Source: Hyphomicrobium sp. (GTDB taxonomy: Bacteria > Pseudomonadota > Alphaproteobacteria > Rhizobiales > Hyphomicrobiaceae). Taken from it: a stretch of DNA of 64,000 nt. The notes under the pieces were generated by a model. That model ran no database searches, had not been told where the DNA came from, and was given only the letters and a program-made list of their open reading frames with translations. The position numbers and the translations under genes are program-made. The DNA lies in NCBI GenBank assembly GCA_022843145.1, contig JALHOF010000008.1, forward strand, positions 124,001-188,000. The letters are read 5' to 3'. Below are positions 8,599 through 17,322 of the stretch, piece by piece; the first letter of the stretch is position 1; each line of letters opens with the position of its first letter.

Positions 8599-9660
8599 AT
8601 GAGTATCCGTCTCAAGACTCTGCTGACTGGCGTCGTCGCCAGTGTCGCCGCTGCCGGAAGCGCACTCGCGGCCTATCCTGAGCGCCCGATCACCATGATC
8701 GTGCCGTTCGCCGCCGGCGGTCCGACCGACACCGTCGCCCGCATCGTCGGCGAGCATATGTCCAAAACTCTCGGCCAGACGGTCGTGATCGAGAACGTGA
8801 CCGGCGCGGGCGGCACCACCGGCATCACCCGCGGCGCGCAGGCCGCACCCGATGGCTACACGATCATGATGGGGCACATGGGCACGCACGGCGCCGCGCC
8901 GGCGCTCTACCCCAACCTGAAGTACGATCCGACAACGGACTTCACGCCGATCGGGCTCGCCGCCGGCACGCCCATCATCATCGTGACCAAGAAGGACTTC
9001 GCCGCGAAAGATCTCAAGGAATTCATCGCCAAGATGAAGGCCGAGGGTCCGAAACTCAATGAAGGCAATGCCGGTGTCGGCTCGGTCTCGCACACGACGT
9101 GCACCCTGCTCACGTCGCAGCTCGGCATCAAGACCGCCCGCGTCACCTACAAGGGTACCGGCCCGATGATCAACGACCTCGTCGGCGGCCAGATCGACTT
9201 CGGCTGCGACCAGATCGTGTCCGTCGCCCCGCAGATCAAGGCCGGCACGATCCGCGCGCTGGCCATTGCCACGCCCGAGCGTTCGCCTGCGCTGCCGGAT
9301 GTGCCGACGACGAAGGAAGCCGGCATGCCGGACTATCAGGTCTCGGCATGGAACGCCGTGTTCGGGCCGAAGGCGCTGCCCGCCGACATCGCCGCAAAGC
9401 TGAACGACGCGCTGGTCAAGGCGCTCGACGACGAGAACACCCGCAAGCGTCTGCTCGACCTCGGCGGCACCATCGCCGACAAGCCGGGTCGCTCGCAGGC
9501 GGCGCTGCAGAAGCTCGTCGAAAGCGAAGTCGCACGCTGGACGCCGGTATTGAAGGCAGCCGGTATCTCCGCAGCCGTCAATCCCGCGGGCGCAACCAGC
9601 GGCGCCACGCCTCCGCCCGCTGCAGCGCCTGCGCCTGCCGCAGCGCCGGCACAAAAGTGA
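8599..9660 (+). CDS. tctC: Tripartite tricarboxylate transporter, periplasmic solute-binding protein TctC
   Basis: 353 residues, slightly longer than the usual 320-330. A signal peptide of about 24 residues ends SALA|AY. The family start YPERPITMIVPFAAGGPTDT follows, then ENVTGAGGTTG, which shapes the carboxylate-binding loop, and DFTPIGLAAGTPIIIV. It captures a carboxylate in the periplasm for TctAB. The extra length is a C-terminal Pro/Ala-rich tail (PPPAAAPAPAAAPAQK), which could be flexible. It is separated from tctA by two hairpins. Confidence 0.9.
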   Translation: MSIRLKTLLTGVVASVAAAGSALAAYPERPITMIVPFAAGGPTDTVARIVGEHMSKTLGQTVVIENVTGAGGTTGITRGAQAAPDGYTIMMGHMGTHGAAPALYPNLKYDPTTDFTPIGLAAGTPIIIVTKKDFAAKDLKEFIAKMKAEGPKLNEGNAGVGSVSHTTCTLLTSQLGIKTARVTYKGTGPMINDLVGGQIDFGCDQIVSVAPQIKAGTIRALAIATPERSPALPDVPTTKEAGMPDYQVSAWNAVFGPKALPADIAAKLNDALVKALDDENTRKRLLDLGGTIADKPGRSQAALQKLVESEVARWTPVLKAAGISAAVNPAGATSGATPPPAAAPAPAAAPAQK

Positions 9661-9875
9661 CCGCACGGCGGGCGCTCTGGCGTTCGCCGACACGGTGACT
9701 GCATCAGTGCGTGACGCGCACGGAATCGCTTAGGCGAACCGTGACGTCCGCCGCCCACCTGAGACGCATGGTTCGGGACACTGCAATTCCGAGCCGGAGT
9801 GCACGACCACCACCCGCCAAGCGGACCGAGATCCGTGAGTCCGAAAGACGTTTTGTCCAACCGAGGAGACGCTCA

Positions 9876-11003
9876 ATGACGAACAAGTCCGATGCCACGA
9901 CGCCGTCGCGGCGCAAGTTCCTGAAGGGAGGCGCGCTCGCCGCCGGTACGGCTGTGGCCGGTACTGTCGCGATGCCCAACGTCAGCCGCGCCCAGACGGT
10001 CAAGTTCAAGTTCCAGTCGACGTGGCCGACCAAGGACATCTTCCACGAATACGCCGCTGACTACGTCAAGAAGGTCAACGACATGGCCGGCGGACGGCTC
10101 GAGCTCGAGCTGCTCGCTGCTGGCGCCGTTGTGCCCGCCTTCCAGTTGCTCGATGCCGTCAACACCGGCGTGCTCGACGGCGGACACGGCGTCTCGGCCT
10201 ACTGGTTCGGCAAGAACAAGGCGTTCTCCCTGTTCGGCACCGGCCCCGCGCTCGGCATGGATGCCAACCAGGTTCTCGGCTGGATGAAGTACGGCGGCGG
10301 CCAGGCCCTCTATGACGAACTCGTCACACAGATCCTGAAGCTCAACGTCAAGGGCTACCAGTACGGGCCCATGGGCACCCAGCCGCTCGGCTGGTTCAAG
10401 AAGGAAGTGACCGGTCCCGACGACCTCAAGAACATCAAGTACCGCACCGTCGGCCTGTCGGCTGACATGTTCAAGGGCCTCGGCACCAACGTCACCATTC
10501 TGCCCGGCGGCGAAATCGTTCCCGCCATCGACAAGGGCCTGATCGACGGTGCCGAATTCAACAACCCGTCGTCCGACAAGCTCCTCGGCTTCACCGACGT
10601 CGCCAAATTCTACATGGTGCAGTCGTTCCACCAGCCAAACGAGTGCTTCGAGATCCTGTTCAACAAGGGCAAGTACGACGGTCTTCCGAAGGAGCTTCAG
10701 TCGCTCATCAGCCACGCGGTCGAGGCGGCCTCCGCCGACATGTCTTGGAAGGCGATGGATCGCTACTCCAAGGACCTCGAGGCCATCAAGGCGGCAGGCG
10801 TCAAAGTCGTGAAGACGCCGGAAAGCGTGCTCAAGGCGCAGCTCGCATCGTGGGACAAGGTCGTCGAGACCCAGTCCGCCGATCCCTTCTTCAAGAAGGT
10901 CGTCGAGAGCCAGAAGGCCTGGGCCAAGCGCGTTGTCGGCTTCAGCCAGGAATACACCGTCAATCCGAACATCGCTTTCGCTCACATTTTCGGCAAGGCC
11001 TGA
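9876..11003 (+). CDS. dctP: TRAP transporter solute-binding protein, Tat-exported
   Basis: 375 residues from the ATG at 9876, preceded by GAGGAG. The frame is open to 9711, but the leader begins at 9876: a twin-arginine signal, SRRKFLKGG at about 11-19, followed by a hydrophobic stretch and RAQ cleavage near 38-39, so it is exported folded. The mature part begins VKFKFQSTWPTKDIFHEYA and contains the TRAP-family helix that carries the carboxylate-binding Arg (KNIKYRTVGLSADMFKGLG). It delivers an organic acid to the DctQM membrane proteins. It starts the dctP-dctQ-dctM-amidase unit. Confidence 0.9.
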   Translation: MTNKSDATTPSRRKFLKGGALAAGTAVAGTVAMPNVSRAQTVKFKFQSTWPTKDIFHEYAADYVKKVNDMAGGRLELELLAAGAVVPAFQLLDAVNTGVLDGGHGVSAYWFGKNKAFSLFGTGPALGMDANQVLGWMKYGGGQALYDELVTQILKLNVKGYQYGPMGTQPLGWFKKEVTGPDDLKNIKYRTVGLSADMFKGLGTNVTILPGGEIVPAIDKGLIDGAEFNNPSSDKLLGFTDVAKFYMVQSFHQPNECFEILFNKGKYDGLPKELQSLISHAVEAASADMSWKAMDRYSKDLEAIKAAGVKVVKTPESVLKAQLASWDKVVETQSADPFFKKVVESQKAWAKRVVGFSQEYTVNPNIAFAHIFGKA

Positions 11004-11153
11004 TCGTCGGTTAGCGACTTGAAGTTGGTCGCCGCGGTTCCATCTGGACCCGCGGCGGCTTTCGTGGTGGCATTCGCTCGTGCGGCTCCGACGGCGTACC
11101 ACGGCAGTTTCGAACTTCGACGAATGCATGAACTGCGATCCAGGGGCGTGACC

Positions 11154-11894
11154 ATGACCCGACTGCTTCCGCAATGGCTGACCGCCCTTTCAATCCTCAG
11201 CGCCATCGGGCTTGTGTTCGCTTTCGCAAACACGCAACCGCCACCCTTCGTCTACTTCGCCGTCCCCATCGGGCTGCTCATCGCCGCCTTGATTGCCTTC
11301 ATCATCACCGAGGGCTGGTTGCACGGCATCGATCATCTCAACACCACAATCGGCCAGATGTTCTCCTGGACCATCCTCGCGCTGACCCTCGCCGTCTGCT
11401 ACGAGGTCGTCGCGCGCTACTTCTTCCATGCGCCCACCAACTGGGCATACGACGTCAGCTACATGCTGTATGGCGTGCTGTTCATGATGGCGGGTGCCTA
11501 TGCGCTGTCGCGCAACGGCCACGTCCGCGGCGACTTCCTCTACCGGCAATGGCCGGCGCGGCGCCAAGCGTGGTCCGACCTGATCCTCTACTTTCTGTTC
11601 TACTTCCCGGGCATTCTGGCTTTGATCTATTCGGGCTGGGATTTCGCGCGGCTCGCCTACCTCCTCAACGAGCACTCCTCCTCCAGCCCCGACGGCCCGA
11701 TCATCTGGCCGTTTAAGGCAATCATCCCGGTGGTCGGCGTCCTGATGCTGTTGCAGGGCATGGTCGAAGTTGTTCGCTGCATCCAGTGCATCCAAACCGG
11801 TGAATGGCCGCAGCGCGCGCATGACGTCGAAGAAATGGAAAAGCTGATCCTCGAAGAGGCCGAAGCAAAGCGCCTGGCCGAGGAGGGCCGCTGA
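11154..11894 (+). CDS. dctQ: TRAP transporter small membrane subunit
   Basis: 246 residues from the ATG at 11154, with AGGGGCG upstream. An alternative in-frame start at 11019 adds 45 residues not typical of the family. Hydrophobic segments include 9-28, 34-55, 74-96 (FSWTILALTLAVCYEVVARYFF), 107-125, 147-170 and one near 195-215, which is more than the usual four, so the subunit is of the longer type. It scaffolds DctM in the inner membrane. The C-terminus is a charged helix (EEMEKLILEEAEAKRLAEEG). Its TGA overlaps the ATG of dctM. Confidence 0.82.
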   Translation: MTRLLPQWLTALSILSAIGLVFAFANTQPPPFVYFAVPIGLLIAALIAFIITEGWLHGIDHLNTTIGQMFSWTILALTLAVCYEVVARYFFHAPTNWAYDVSYMLYGVLFMMAGAYALSRNGHVRGDFLYRQWPARRQAWSDLILYFLFYFPGILALIYSGWDFARLAYLLNEHSSSSPDGPIIWPFKAIIPVVGVLMLLQGMVEVVRCIQCIQTGEWPQRAHDVEEMEKLILEEAEAKRLAEEGR

Positions 11895-13489
11895 TGTACC
11901 CAATGACCGCCAAACGCCGCATCATGCTGACGCCGATGAAGGCCTTCATCGGCGTCATGACCATGCTGGCCCTCTATGCACTCGTATTCCTCGTGCCAGG
12001 TTTCGAGGCCGCCGCACAATCGGCCGCCAAGGGCGCGCCCGCCAAGCCGTTCATCACGGACTCCATGATGGGCATCGTGATGCTCGTGCTGTTCCTGTTC
12101 TTCCTGATGCTCGGCTTTCCGATTGCGTTCACGCTGATGGCCCTCGGCGTGGTCTTCGGCTACTACGCGATGGGCAGCACCGTGTTCCAGCTGTTCGTCC
12201 AGCGCACCTATTCGGTGATGGCCAACGACGTGCTGATCTCGATCCCGTTGTTCCTGTTCATGGGCTACGTCATCGAGCGCGCCAACATCCTCGACCGCCT
12301 GTTCCGCTCGATTCAGCTCGCCGCCGGATGGCTTCCCGGCTCCCTCGCCGTCGCCACGCTCGTAACCTGCGCATTGTTCGCGACGGCCACCGGCATCGTC
12401 GGCGCCGTCGTCACGCTCATGGGCCTTCTCGCTTTCCCGGCCATGCTGCGCGCCGGCTATGACACCAAGCTCGCCGCCGGTGTCGTCTGCGCGGGCGGCT
12501 GCCTCGGCATTCTCATCCCGCCGTCGGTCATGTTGATCCTCTACGGCGCCACGGCCGGCGTTTCCGTCGTCAAGCTCTACGCTGCCGCGTTCGTACCCGG
12601 CGTGATGCTCGCAAGCATGTACATGGCGTATGTCATCATTCGGGCTTGGCTCAATCCGGCCCTTGCGCCGCGATTGCCAGATAGCGAGCGCAAGGCGCCG
12701 CTCGGCAGAGTGATCTGGGAGCTTTCGACCGCGTTCTTTCCGCTCGCCTTCCTCATCGTCGGCGTGCTCGGCGCGATCATGTTCGGCTTCGCCACACCGC
12801 AGGAGGCCGCGGCCGTCGGCGCGCTCGGCGCGATCTTTCTGGCTCTCGCCTACCGCACCTTCTCGTTCCAGAAGCTGAAGGAAAGCGCCTACCTCACCGC
12901 GCGCGCCTCGGCGATGGTGTGCTGGCTGTTTGTCGGCTCGGCCGTGTTCTCGGCCGTATTCGCCTATCTCGGCGGACAGAAGGTCGTCGAGGAAGCCATC
13001 CTCGGCCTCAACCTGTCGCCATTCTGGTTCCTCATTCTCACGCAGGCGATCATCTTCGTGCTCGGCTGGCCGCTGGAATGGACCGAGATCATCGTCATCT
13101 TCTTGCCGATCTTCCTCCCACTGCTCGACGATTTCTGCATCGATCCGTTGTTCTTCGGCGTGCTCGTCGCGCTCAACCTGCAGACCTCGTTCCTATCGCC
13201 ACCTGTGGCAATGGCGCCATTCTATCTGAAGGGTGTCGCGCCAAAGCACGTGACGATCGACGAGATCTTTTCCGGCGTCATGCCGTTCCTCTACATCGTC
13301 GTCCTCTCGATGGTCCTGTTCTACGCCTTCCCCAAGATCGGCATGGGCCTGCCCGAGTACCTCTACAATCACAAGTCTCCGACCTGCGAGCCGAGAAAGA
13401 CCAGCAGCATCGGCGAGGGTACGGCGACGGCATCGGTGGACGGCAAAACCACGACATGCCGCTGGCAATCGGGTAACAAGCCCGCATGA
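11894..13489 (+). CDS. dctM: TRAP transporter large membrane subunit
   Basis: 531 residues with about 12 membrane segments. It is the ion-coupled transport subunit of a TRAP importer. Family landmarks are GFPIAFTLMALGVVFGY near 75, VMANDVLISIPLFLFMGY near 109-126, GIVGAVVTLMGLLAFPAML near 169-187, GGCLGILIPPSVMLILYG near 197-214, and TEIIVIFLPIFLPLL in the C-terminal half. An N-terminal helix and loop of about 55 residues, and a soluble C-terminal tail of about 45 residues, extend beyond the core. It starts within the dctQ stop codon (TGATG) and its TGA overlaps the amidase ATG, so all are likely translated together. Confidence 0.9.
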   Translation: MYPMTAKRRIMLTPMKAFIGVMTMLALYALVFLVPGFEAAAQSAAKGAPAKPFITDSMMGIVMLVLFLFFLMLGFPIAFTLMALGVVFGYYAMGSTVFQLFVQRTYSVMANDVLISIPLFLFMGYVIERANILDRLFRSIQLAAGWLPGSLAVATLVTCALFATATGIVGAVVTLMGLLAFPAMLRAGYDTKLAAGVVCAGGCLGILIPPSVMLILYGATAGVSVVKLYAAAFVPGVMLASMYMAYVIIRAWLNPALAPRLPDSERKAPLGRVIWELSTAFFPLAFLIVGVLGAIMFGFATPQEAAAVGALGAIFLALAYRTFSFQKLKESAYLTARASAMVCWLFVGSAVFSAVFAYLGGQKVVEEAILGLNLSPFWFLILTQAIIFVLGWPLEWTEIIVIFLPIFLPLLDDFCIDPLFFGVLVALNLQTSFLSPPVAMAPFYLKGVAPKHVTIDEIFSGVMPFLYIVVLSMVLFYAFPKIGMGLPEYLYNHKSPTCEPRKTSSIGEGTATASVDGKTTTCRWQSGNKPA

Positions 13490-14814
13490 CCGATCTCACG
13501 ACACTCGACGCCACGACCGCGGCGGACCTGATCCGCCGCGGTGACATCACCAGCGAAGCCCTCGTCACCGCGTGCCTCGACCGCATCGCCGCGCGCGACG
13601 GCGACATCGGCGCATGGGCGCATCTCGACCCTGCACATGTTCTCGACAACGCCCGCTCCGCCGACGCCGCGCGCCGCGCCGGCCAGGGCACAGGCGCGCT
13701 GCATGGCGTGCCCATCGGCATAAAGGATATCATCGATACCGCCGGCCTACCCACCGAACACGGCTGTCCGATCTTCAAGGACCGGCGGCCGATGCATGAC
13801 GCCGCCGTGGTCACCGCGCTCAAGAATGCCGGCGCGATCATTCTCGGCAAGACGGTCACGACCGAACTTGCCCTGCTGACGCCGTCCGAGACGCGCAATC
13901 CCATCTTTCGCGACCGCTCACCTGGCGGCTCGTCGGCAGGCTCCGCCGCCGCCGTCGCGGATCTCATGGTGCCCGCAGCACTCGGTACGCAGACCGCGGG
14001 CTCCGTTCTCCGCCCCGCGTCCTACTGTGGCATCTACGGCTTCAAGCCGACGCGCGGCCTGATCCCGCGCTCGGGCATCCTGATGCAATCGCACACCCTC
14101 GACACCGCTGGCGTCCTCGCTCGCTCGATCGAGGACGTGGCGCTCCTCACCGACGTTCTGGCGGCACAAGACCCCGCCGATCCAGTCAGTTACGCCCGCA
14201 GTCAGCCGAGCTTGCGCGCGATAGCAATGACCGATGCGCCCCTGCCTCCGCTGTTCGCCGTCATCAAGACCCCGGCCTGGGACACAGACGCGCAGCCGGT
14301 GATGCGCGAGGCGTTCGACGAACTGGTCTCGGCACTCGGAGACCGCTGCCACGTGATGGATCTCGTGTCGGCCGGGGACGCCATCGAGCAGCAGCGCATT
14401 GTCCAGCTCGCCGAGAACGCCGCCTATTACGGGCCGCTCTTGAAGCGAGCACCGCAACTGCTTTCACCAGGTTTGACTCAGCGCCTGGAAGCCGGCCTCG
14501 CCGTGCCCGCGCATCAATACATCGACGCCATCCGCGCACGCGAAGGGCTCTATGAGGTCATCGACGAGATCACGACCAACTTCACCGCGATCCTGACGCT
14601 CGCCGCCCCCGGCCCCGCACCGAAACTCTCCGAAGGCATCACCGGCTCGCCGATCTTCAATGGTCTCTGGACATACTACGGCTGTCCGTGCATCTCGGTA
14701 CCGGTAATGGAGGCCGACGAGCTGCCGCTCGGCGTGCAGCTCGTCGGCGCGCGCGGCGACGACGGCCGGCTTCTGCGCACGGCCCGCTGGCTCGAGAACT
14801 TCCTCGCCGCCTGA
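13486..14814 (+). CDS. Amidase signature family hydrolase
   Basis: 442 residues. The catalytic Ser-cisSer-Lys triad is visible: Lys80 in GVPIGIKDIIDTAG, Ser149 in PGGSSAGSAAA and the nucleophile Ser173 in GTQTAGSVLRPAS. The enzyme would hydrolyse a carboxamide to acid and ammonia in the cytosol. It resembles GatA in the core but lacks the GatCAB context. Its ATG overlaps the stop of dctM, so it is most likely the fourth gene of the TRAP operon, suggesting that the imported solute is an amide or is converted from one (inference). Confidence 0.88.
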   Translation: MTDLTTLDATTAADLIRRGDITSEALVTACLDRIAARDGDIGAWAHLDPAHVLDNARSADAARRAGQGTGALHGVPIGIKDIIDTAGLPTEHGCPIFKDRRPMHDAAVVTALKNAGAIILGKTVTTELALLTPSETRNPIFRDRSPGGSSAGSAAAVADLMVPAALGTQTAGSVLRPASYCGIYGFKPTRGLIPRSGILMQSHTLDTAGVLARSIEDVALLTDVLAAQDPADPVSYARSQPSLRAIAMTDAPLPPLFAVIKTPAWDTDAQPVMREAFDELVSALGDRCHVMDLVSAGDAIEQQRIVQLAENAAYYGPLLKRAPQLLSPGLTQRLEAGLAVPAHQYIDAIRAREGLYEVIDEITTNFTAILTLAAPGPAPKLSEGITGSPIFNGLWTYYGCPCISVPVMEADELPLGVQLVGARGDDGRLLRTARWLENFLAA

Positions 14815-14940
14815 ACAGCGATGATCACCCACGGGGAGATTGAGACGCCGACGACGCTCAAGTTCCACGCCAAGGCGCTTGGTAGCCGCGCCTGACGCCG
14901 TAGGCCGCGTCGCCGTTCACGTCTCGTTAACCAGAATTTA

Positions 14941-15723
14941 TTGATCGCTGCGGCATTGTCTCTGCCGTGCGAGCCACCGTGCCGCGCCCTCGTGTATTCC
15001 GTATCCCGCGTAACCGTGAGCGCATCATTGCCCCACTCCGTCCGCACGCCCCGCGCGTCTTCGCGTCACCGTGTTCGCCCCACCCGCGCTGCCGCCATCG
15101 CCTCCCTTATGCTGCCGGCGTCGCTCGTCTCCGCCGAGCCCGCGACAGCGCGTGGCCTACTCACGCCGATCTGGACTGGCATCTATGCCGGCATCCACGG
15201 CGGCGCCGACTGGACCGACGTCGACACGAGCGCCGGCCTGTCGTTCAGCAGCGACTCGGTGACGTTCGGCGGCCATGTCGGCCTCAATTTCAGCCTGGGA
15301 TTGGTCGTCGTCGGCGTCGAGGCCGATCTCGGCATCAATTCCGCCGAGTTCGGGATCGGCCTCGTCGGCCCTGGCGCGACCCTCAATGGCGCCGTCAGCG
15401 CCTACGGCACCGCGCGGGCCCGACTCGGCGTTCCCGTCGGTCCGGCACTCTTCTACGCCACCGCCGGCTACGCCTGGAGCGATGTCGAGATCACGATCAC
15501 GCAGGCCGGTGTACAGGCCTCACGTGCGACGGCGTTTGAGGGCATCGTCTATGGCATAGGCGCCGAAGTGATGGTGCTGCCGTCGATCTCGGTGCGTCTC
15601 GAGGCGCTGCGCTACGACTATGGCAGCGCGCACCTCGATCTCGGATCGTTGGGTCGCTCCGTCGATGAGTTCGACCCGAGCGCGACAGTGGTCCGCGCTG
15701 GCGTCAGTATTCGGCTCAATTGA
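14941..15723 (+). CDS. Outer-membrane beta-barrel protein of the porin-like (Omp25/31) family
   Basis: Up to 260 residues, but the start is uncertain: the frame opens at a TTG at 14941, while TTG 15028 would give a more normal signal peptide ending near SAEPATARG. The mature protein begins WTGIYAGIHGGADWTD, the usual first strand of rhizobial 8-stranded surface proteins. Strands such as SVTFGGHVGLNFSL, GLVVVGVEADLG, ALFYATAGYAWSDVEIT and TVVRAGVSIRLN follow, ending in Asn rather than the common Phe. The likely role is structural or surface. A hairpin directly after the stop may end transcription. Confidence 0.72.
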   Translation: MIAAALSLPCEPPCRALVYSVSRVTVSASLPHSVRTPRASSRHRVRPTRAAAIASLMLPASLVSAEPATARGLLTPIWTGIYAGIHGGADWTDVDTSAGLSFSSDSVTFGGHVGLNFSLGLVVVGVEADLGINSAEFGIGLVGPGATLNGAVSAYGTARARLGVPVGPALFYATAGYAWSDVEITITQAGVQASRATAFEGIVYGIGAEVMVLPSISVRLEALRYDYGSAHLDLGSLGRSVDEFDPSATVVRAGVSIRLN

Positions 15724-15725
15724 AA

Positions 15726-15749
15726 GGCGGAGGCCCGGAGGCCCCCGCC
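15726..15749. terminator. Candidate bidirectional terminator
   Basis: GGCGG-A-GGCC (15726-15735) pairs with GGCC-C-CCGCC (15740-15749) around CGGA, one mismatch, followed by CTGTTTCG. It lies between the convergent barrel gene (+) and dehydrogenase gene (-). The U-run is poor, so the call is tentative. Confidence 0.5.
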
Positions 15750-15776
15750 CTGTTTCGTCACAATCCGTCCCGCCGA

Positions 15777-16745
15777 TTACGCCAGCTTGAACGGCATGTC
15801 CTTGCCACCGAAGAAGGCGTCGATGTTGTCGAGCGCCTCGAAGCCCATCTGTTCACGAGCCTCGATCGCCGCCGAGCCCAAGTGCGGCAGCAGAAACGTG
15901 TTGTCGAGATCGTAATAGCCGGGGTTGATCTTAGGCTCGCCATTGAACACGTCGAGGCCGGCGCCGCCGAGCCGGCCCGACTTCAACGCCGCGATAAGGT
16001 CGTCGTCGTTGACGAGATCGCCGCGCGCGGTGTTGACCACGATCGCGCCCTTGGGCATCTTCTCGATGACGCTGGCGTTGAAGAAGTGGCGGTTCTCCGG
16101 CGTCGACGGCGCGTTGATGGAGAAAAACTCCGAGATCTCGAGCAGGCTGTCGAGCGACGAATGATAGGTCGCGCCCAGAGCCTTCTCCTTCTCCGGCGGC
16201 TGCCGGTAGATGTCGTAATAGTGGATCTCCATGTCGAAGGCGCGCGCGAACTTGGCGAGGCCCTGCCCGATCTTGCCGAAGCCGTAGATGCCGAGCTTCT
16301 TGCCGTCGAGCCGGCGGCCGAGAAGTTGCAGCGGCGCCCAGCCGGTCCACTCGCGCGACCGCAGCAGCCGCTCTCCGTCGCCCGCCCGGCGCGCCGCTCC
16401 GAGCATCAGCAGCATCGCGATTTCGCAGGTGGCGATCGTCACGCCGTGCGGCGCGTTGCCGACGCGGATGCCCTTCGCCTTGCACGCCTCGAGGTCGATG
16501 TGGTCGAACCCGATCGAGAACGTGGAGAGGCACTTCATGTTGTCGGGCATGCGATCGATCACGTCCTTGCGGCACTTCTCCGCGAGCGTGATCAGGAGGG
16601 CATCCATCGACTTCGCCGTCTCCAGCATCTCGTCGAGCGTGATCTGCCGGTCGTCGGCGTGTTGGGTCACGTCATAGGTTGCGCGGGCCCGTGCCTCGAC
16701 CGCCGCTGGCAGCCGGCGCGTGATCAGGATCTTCTTCTTGGCCAT
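15777..16745 (-). CDS. D-2-hydroxyacid dehydrogenase (glyoxylate/hydroxypyruvate reductase type)
   Basis: 322 residues from the ATG at 16745, preceded on the minus strand by GGGAGGAG, a strong ribosome site. The dinucleotide fold shows GFGKIG (155-160) with Asp178 at the end of the second strand (YYDIY), which favours NADH. Catalytic residues are Arg241 (NTARGD), Glu270 (NGEP) and His288 (LPHLGS). The enzyme would reduce glyoxylate to glycolate or hydroxypyruvate to D-glycerate. This complements the serine-glyoxylate aminotransferase about 10 kb away, though the two are not in one operon. Other D-2-hydroxyacids are possible substrates. Confidence 0.87.
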   Translation of the reverse strand: MAKKKILITRRLPAAVEARARATYDVTQHADDRQITLDEMLETAKSMDALLITLAEKCRKDVIDRMPDNMKCLSTFSIGFDHIDLEACKAKGIRVGNAPHGVTIATCEIAMLLMLGAARRAGDGERLLRSREWTGWAPLQLLGRRLDGKKLGIYGFGKIGQGLAKFARAFDMEIHYYDIYRQPPEKEKALGATYHSSLDSLLEISEFFSINAPSTPENRHFFNASVIEKMPKGAIVVNTARGDLVNDDDLIAALKSGRLGGAGLDVFNGEPKINPGYYDLDNTFLLPHLGSAAIEAREQMGFEALDNIDAFFGGKDMPFKLA

Positions 16746-16917
16746 GGTACTCCTCCCTCGTCGTCTTAGACTTTTGTGCAAGAGAGCCGCTTGTGCCGTA
16801 CTCCCGCGGCGCTGACAAGCCGCTTCGAACTGGGGCCCGGCCGAACCCTTTATTAATCCTGTTCTATCAAACTCAAATTGCGGAGGTGGGGCTCCCCAAG
16901 GACGGAGGCAGGTTGCC

Positions 16918-17292
16918 ATGAGGGCTGTGGTGCTCATCCTGGCCGGACTGGCCGGTCTGAAAATCTGGACACACGAGCACATCTATCGGTCCGCAACCGA
17001 GGATGCGCTGGTCCACGCTTATCGAGACAGCGCGATCGACGCCTGCCAGAAGGACCGGCGCAAGGACAAAGACGCCAAATCGATCGTCAATTGGAACAAC
17101 CCAGCCTCGATCCAACTCGTCATCGGCAAGCGCGACGTCGACGTCGCCATCTGGGATGTCGACAACCCGCAATGGCCAGTGCGGTACAAATACCCGCTGC
17201 TGGTGCTGAGGGCGGGCGCGGGTAGCGGCGAAATCACGTGCGAATACGACATGACGCTCGGCACCGCGGCGGTCTCACGGCCCGCCGTATGA
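16918..17292 (+). CDS. Membrane-anchored small protein, function unknown
   Basis: 124 residues starting at an ATG with GGAGGCAGG ten bases upstream. A single hydrophobic segment at about 1-15 (RAVVLILAGLAGLKIW) is followed by a hydrophilic domain with two cysteines (43 and 110) that could pair in the periplasm. Segments such as IQLVIGKRDVDVAIWDVDNPQW look like an ordered beta-rich fold. No known family is recognised. It lies alone between the dehydrogenase (divergent) and the methyltransferase (convergent). Confidence 0.6.
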   Translation: MRAVVLILAGLAGLKIWTHEHIYRSATEDALVHAYRDSAIDACQKDRRKDKDAKSIVNWNNPASIQLVIGKRDVDVAIWDVDNPQWPVRYKYPLLVLRAGAGSGEITCEYDMTLGTAAVSRPAV

Positions 17293-17300
17293 GCCTCGGA

Positions 17301-17318
17301 CGCCGGCAACTTCCGGCG
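17301..17318. terminator. Weak hairpin between convergent genes
   Basis: CGCCGG (17301-17306) and CCGGCG (17313-17318) form a 6-base-pair stem with a 6-base loop, between the stop of the membrane-anchored gene and the stop of the methyltransferase. There is no U-run on either strand, so termination is only a possibility. Confidence 0.3.
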
Positions 17319-17322
17319 ACGC

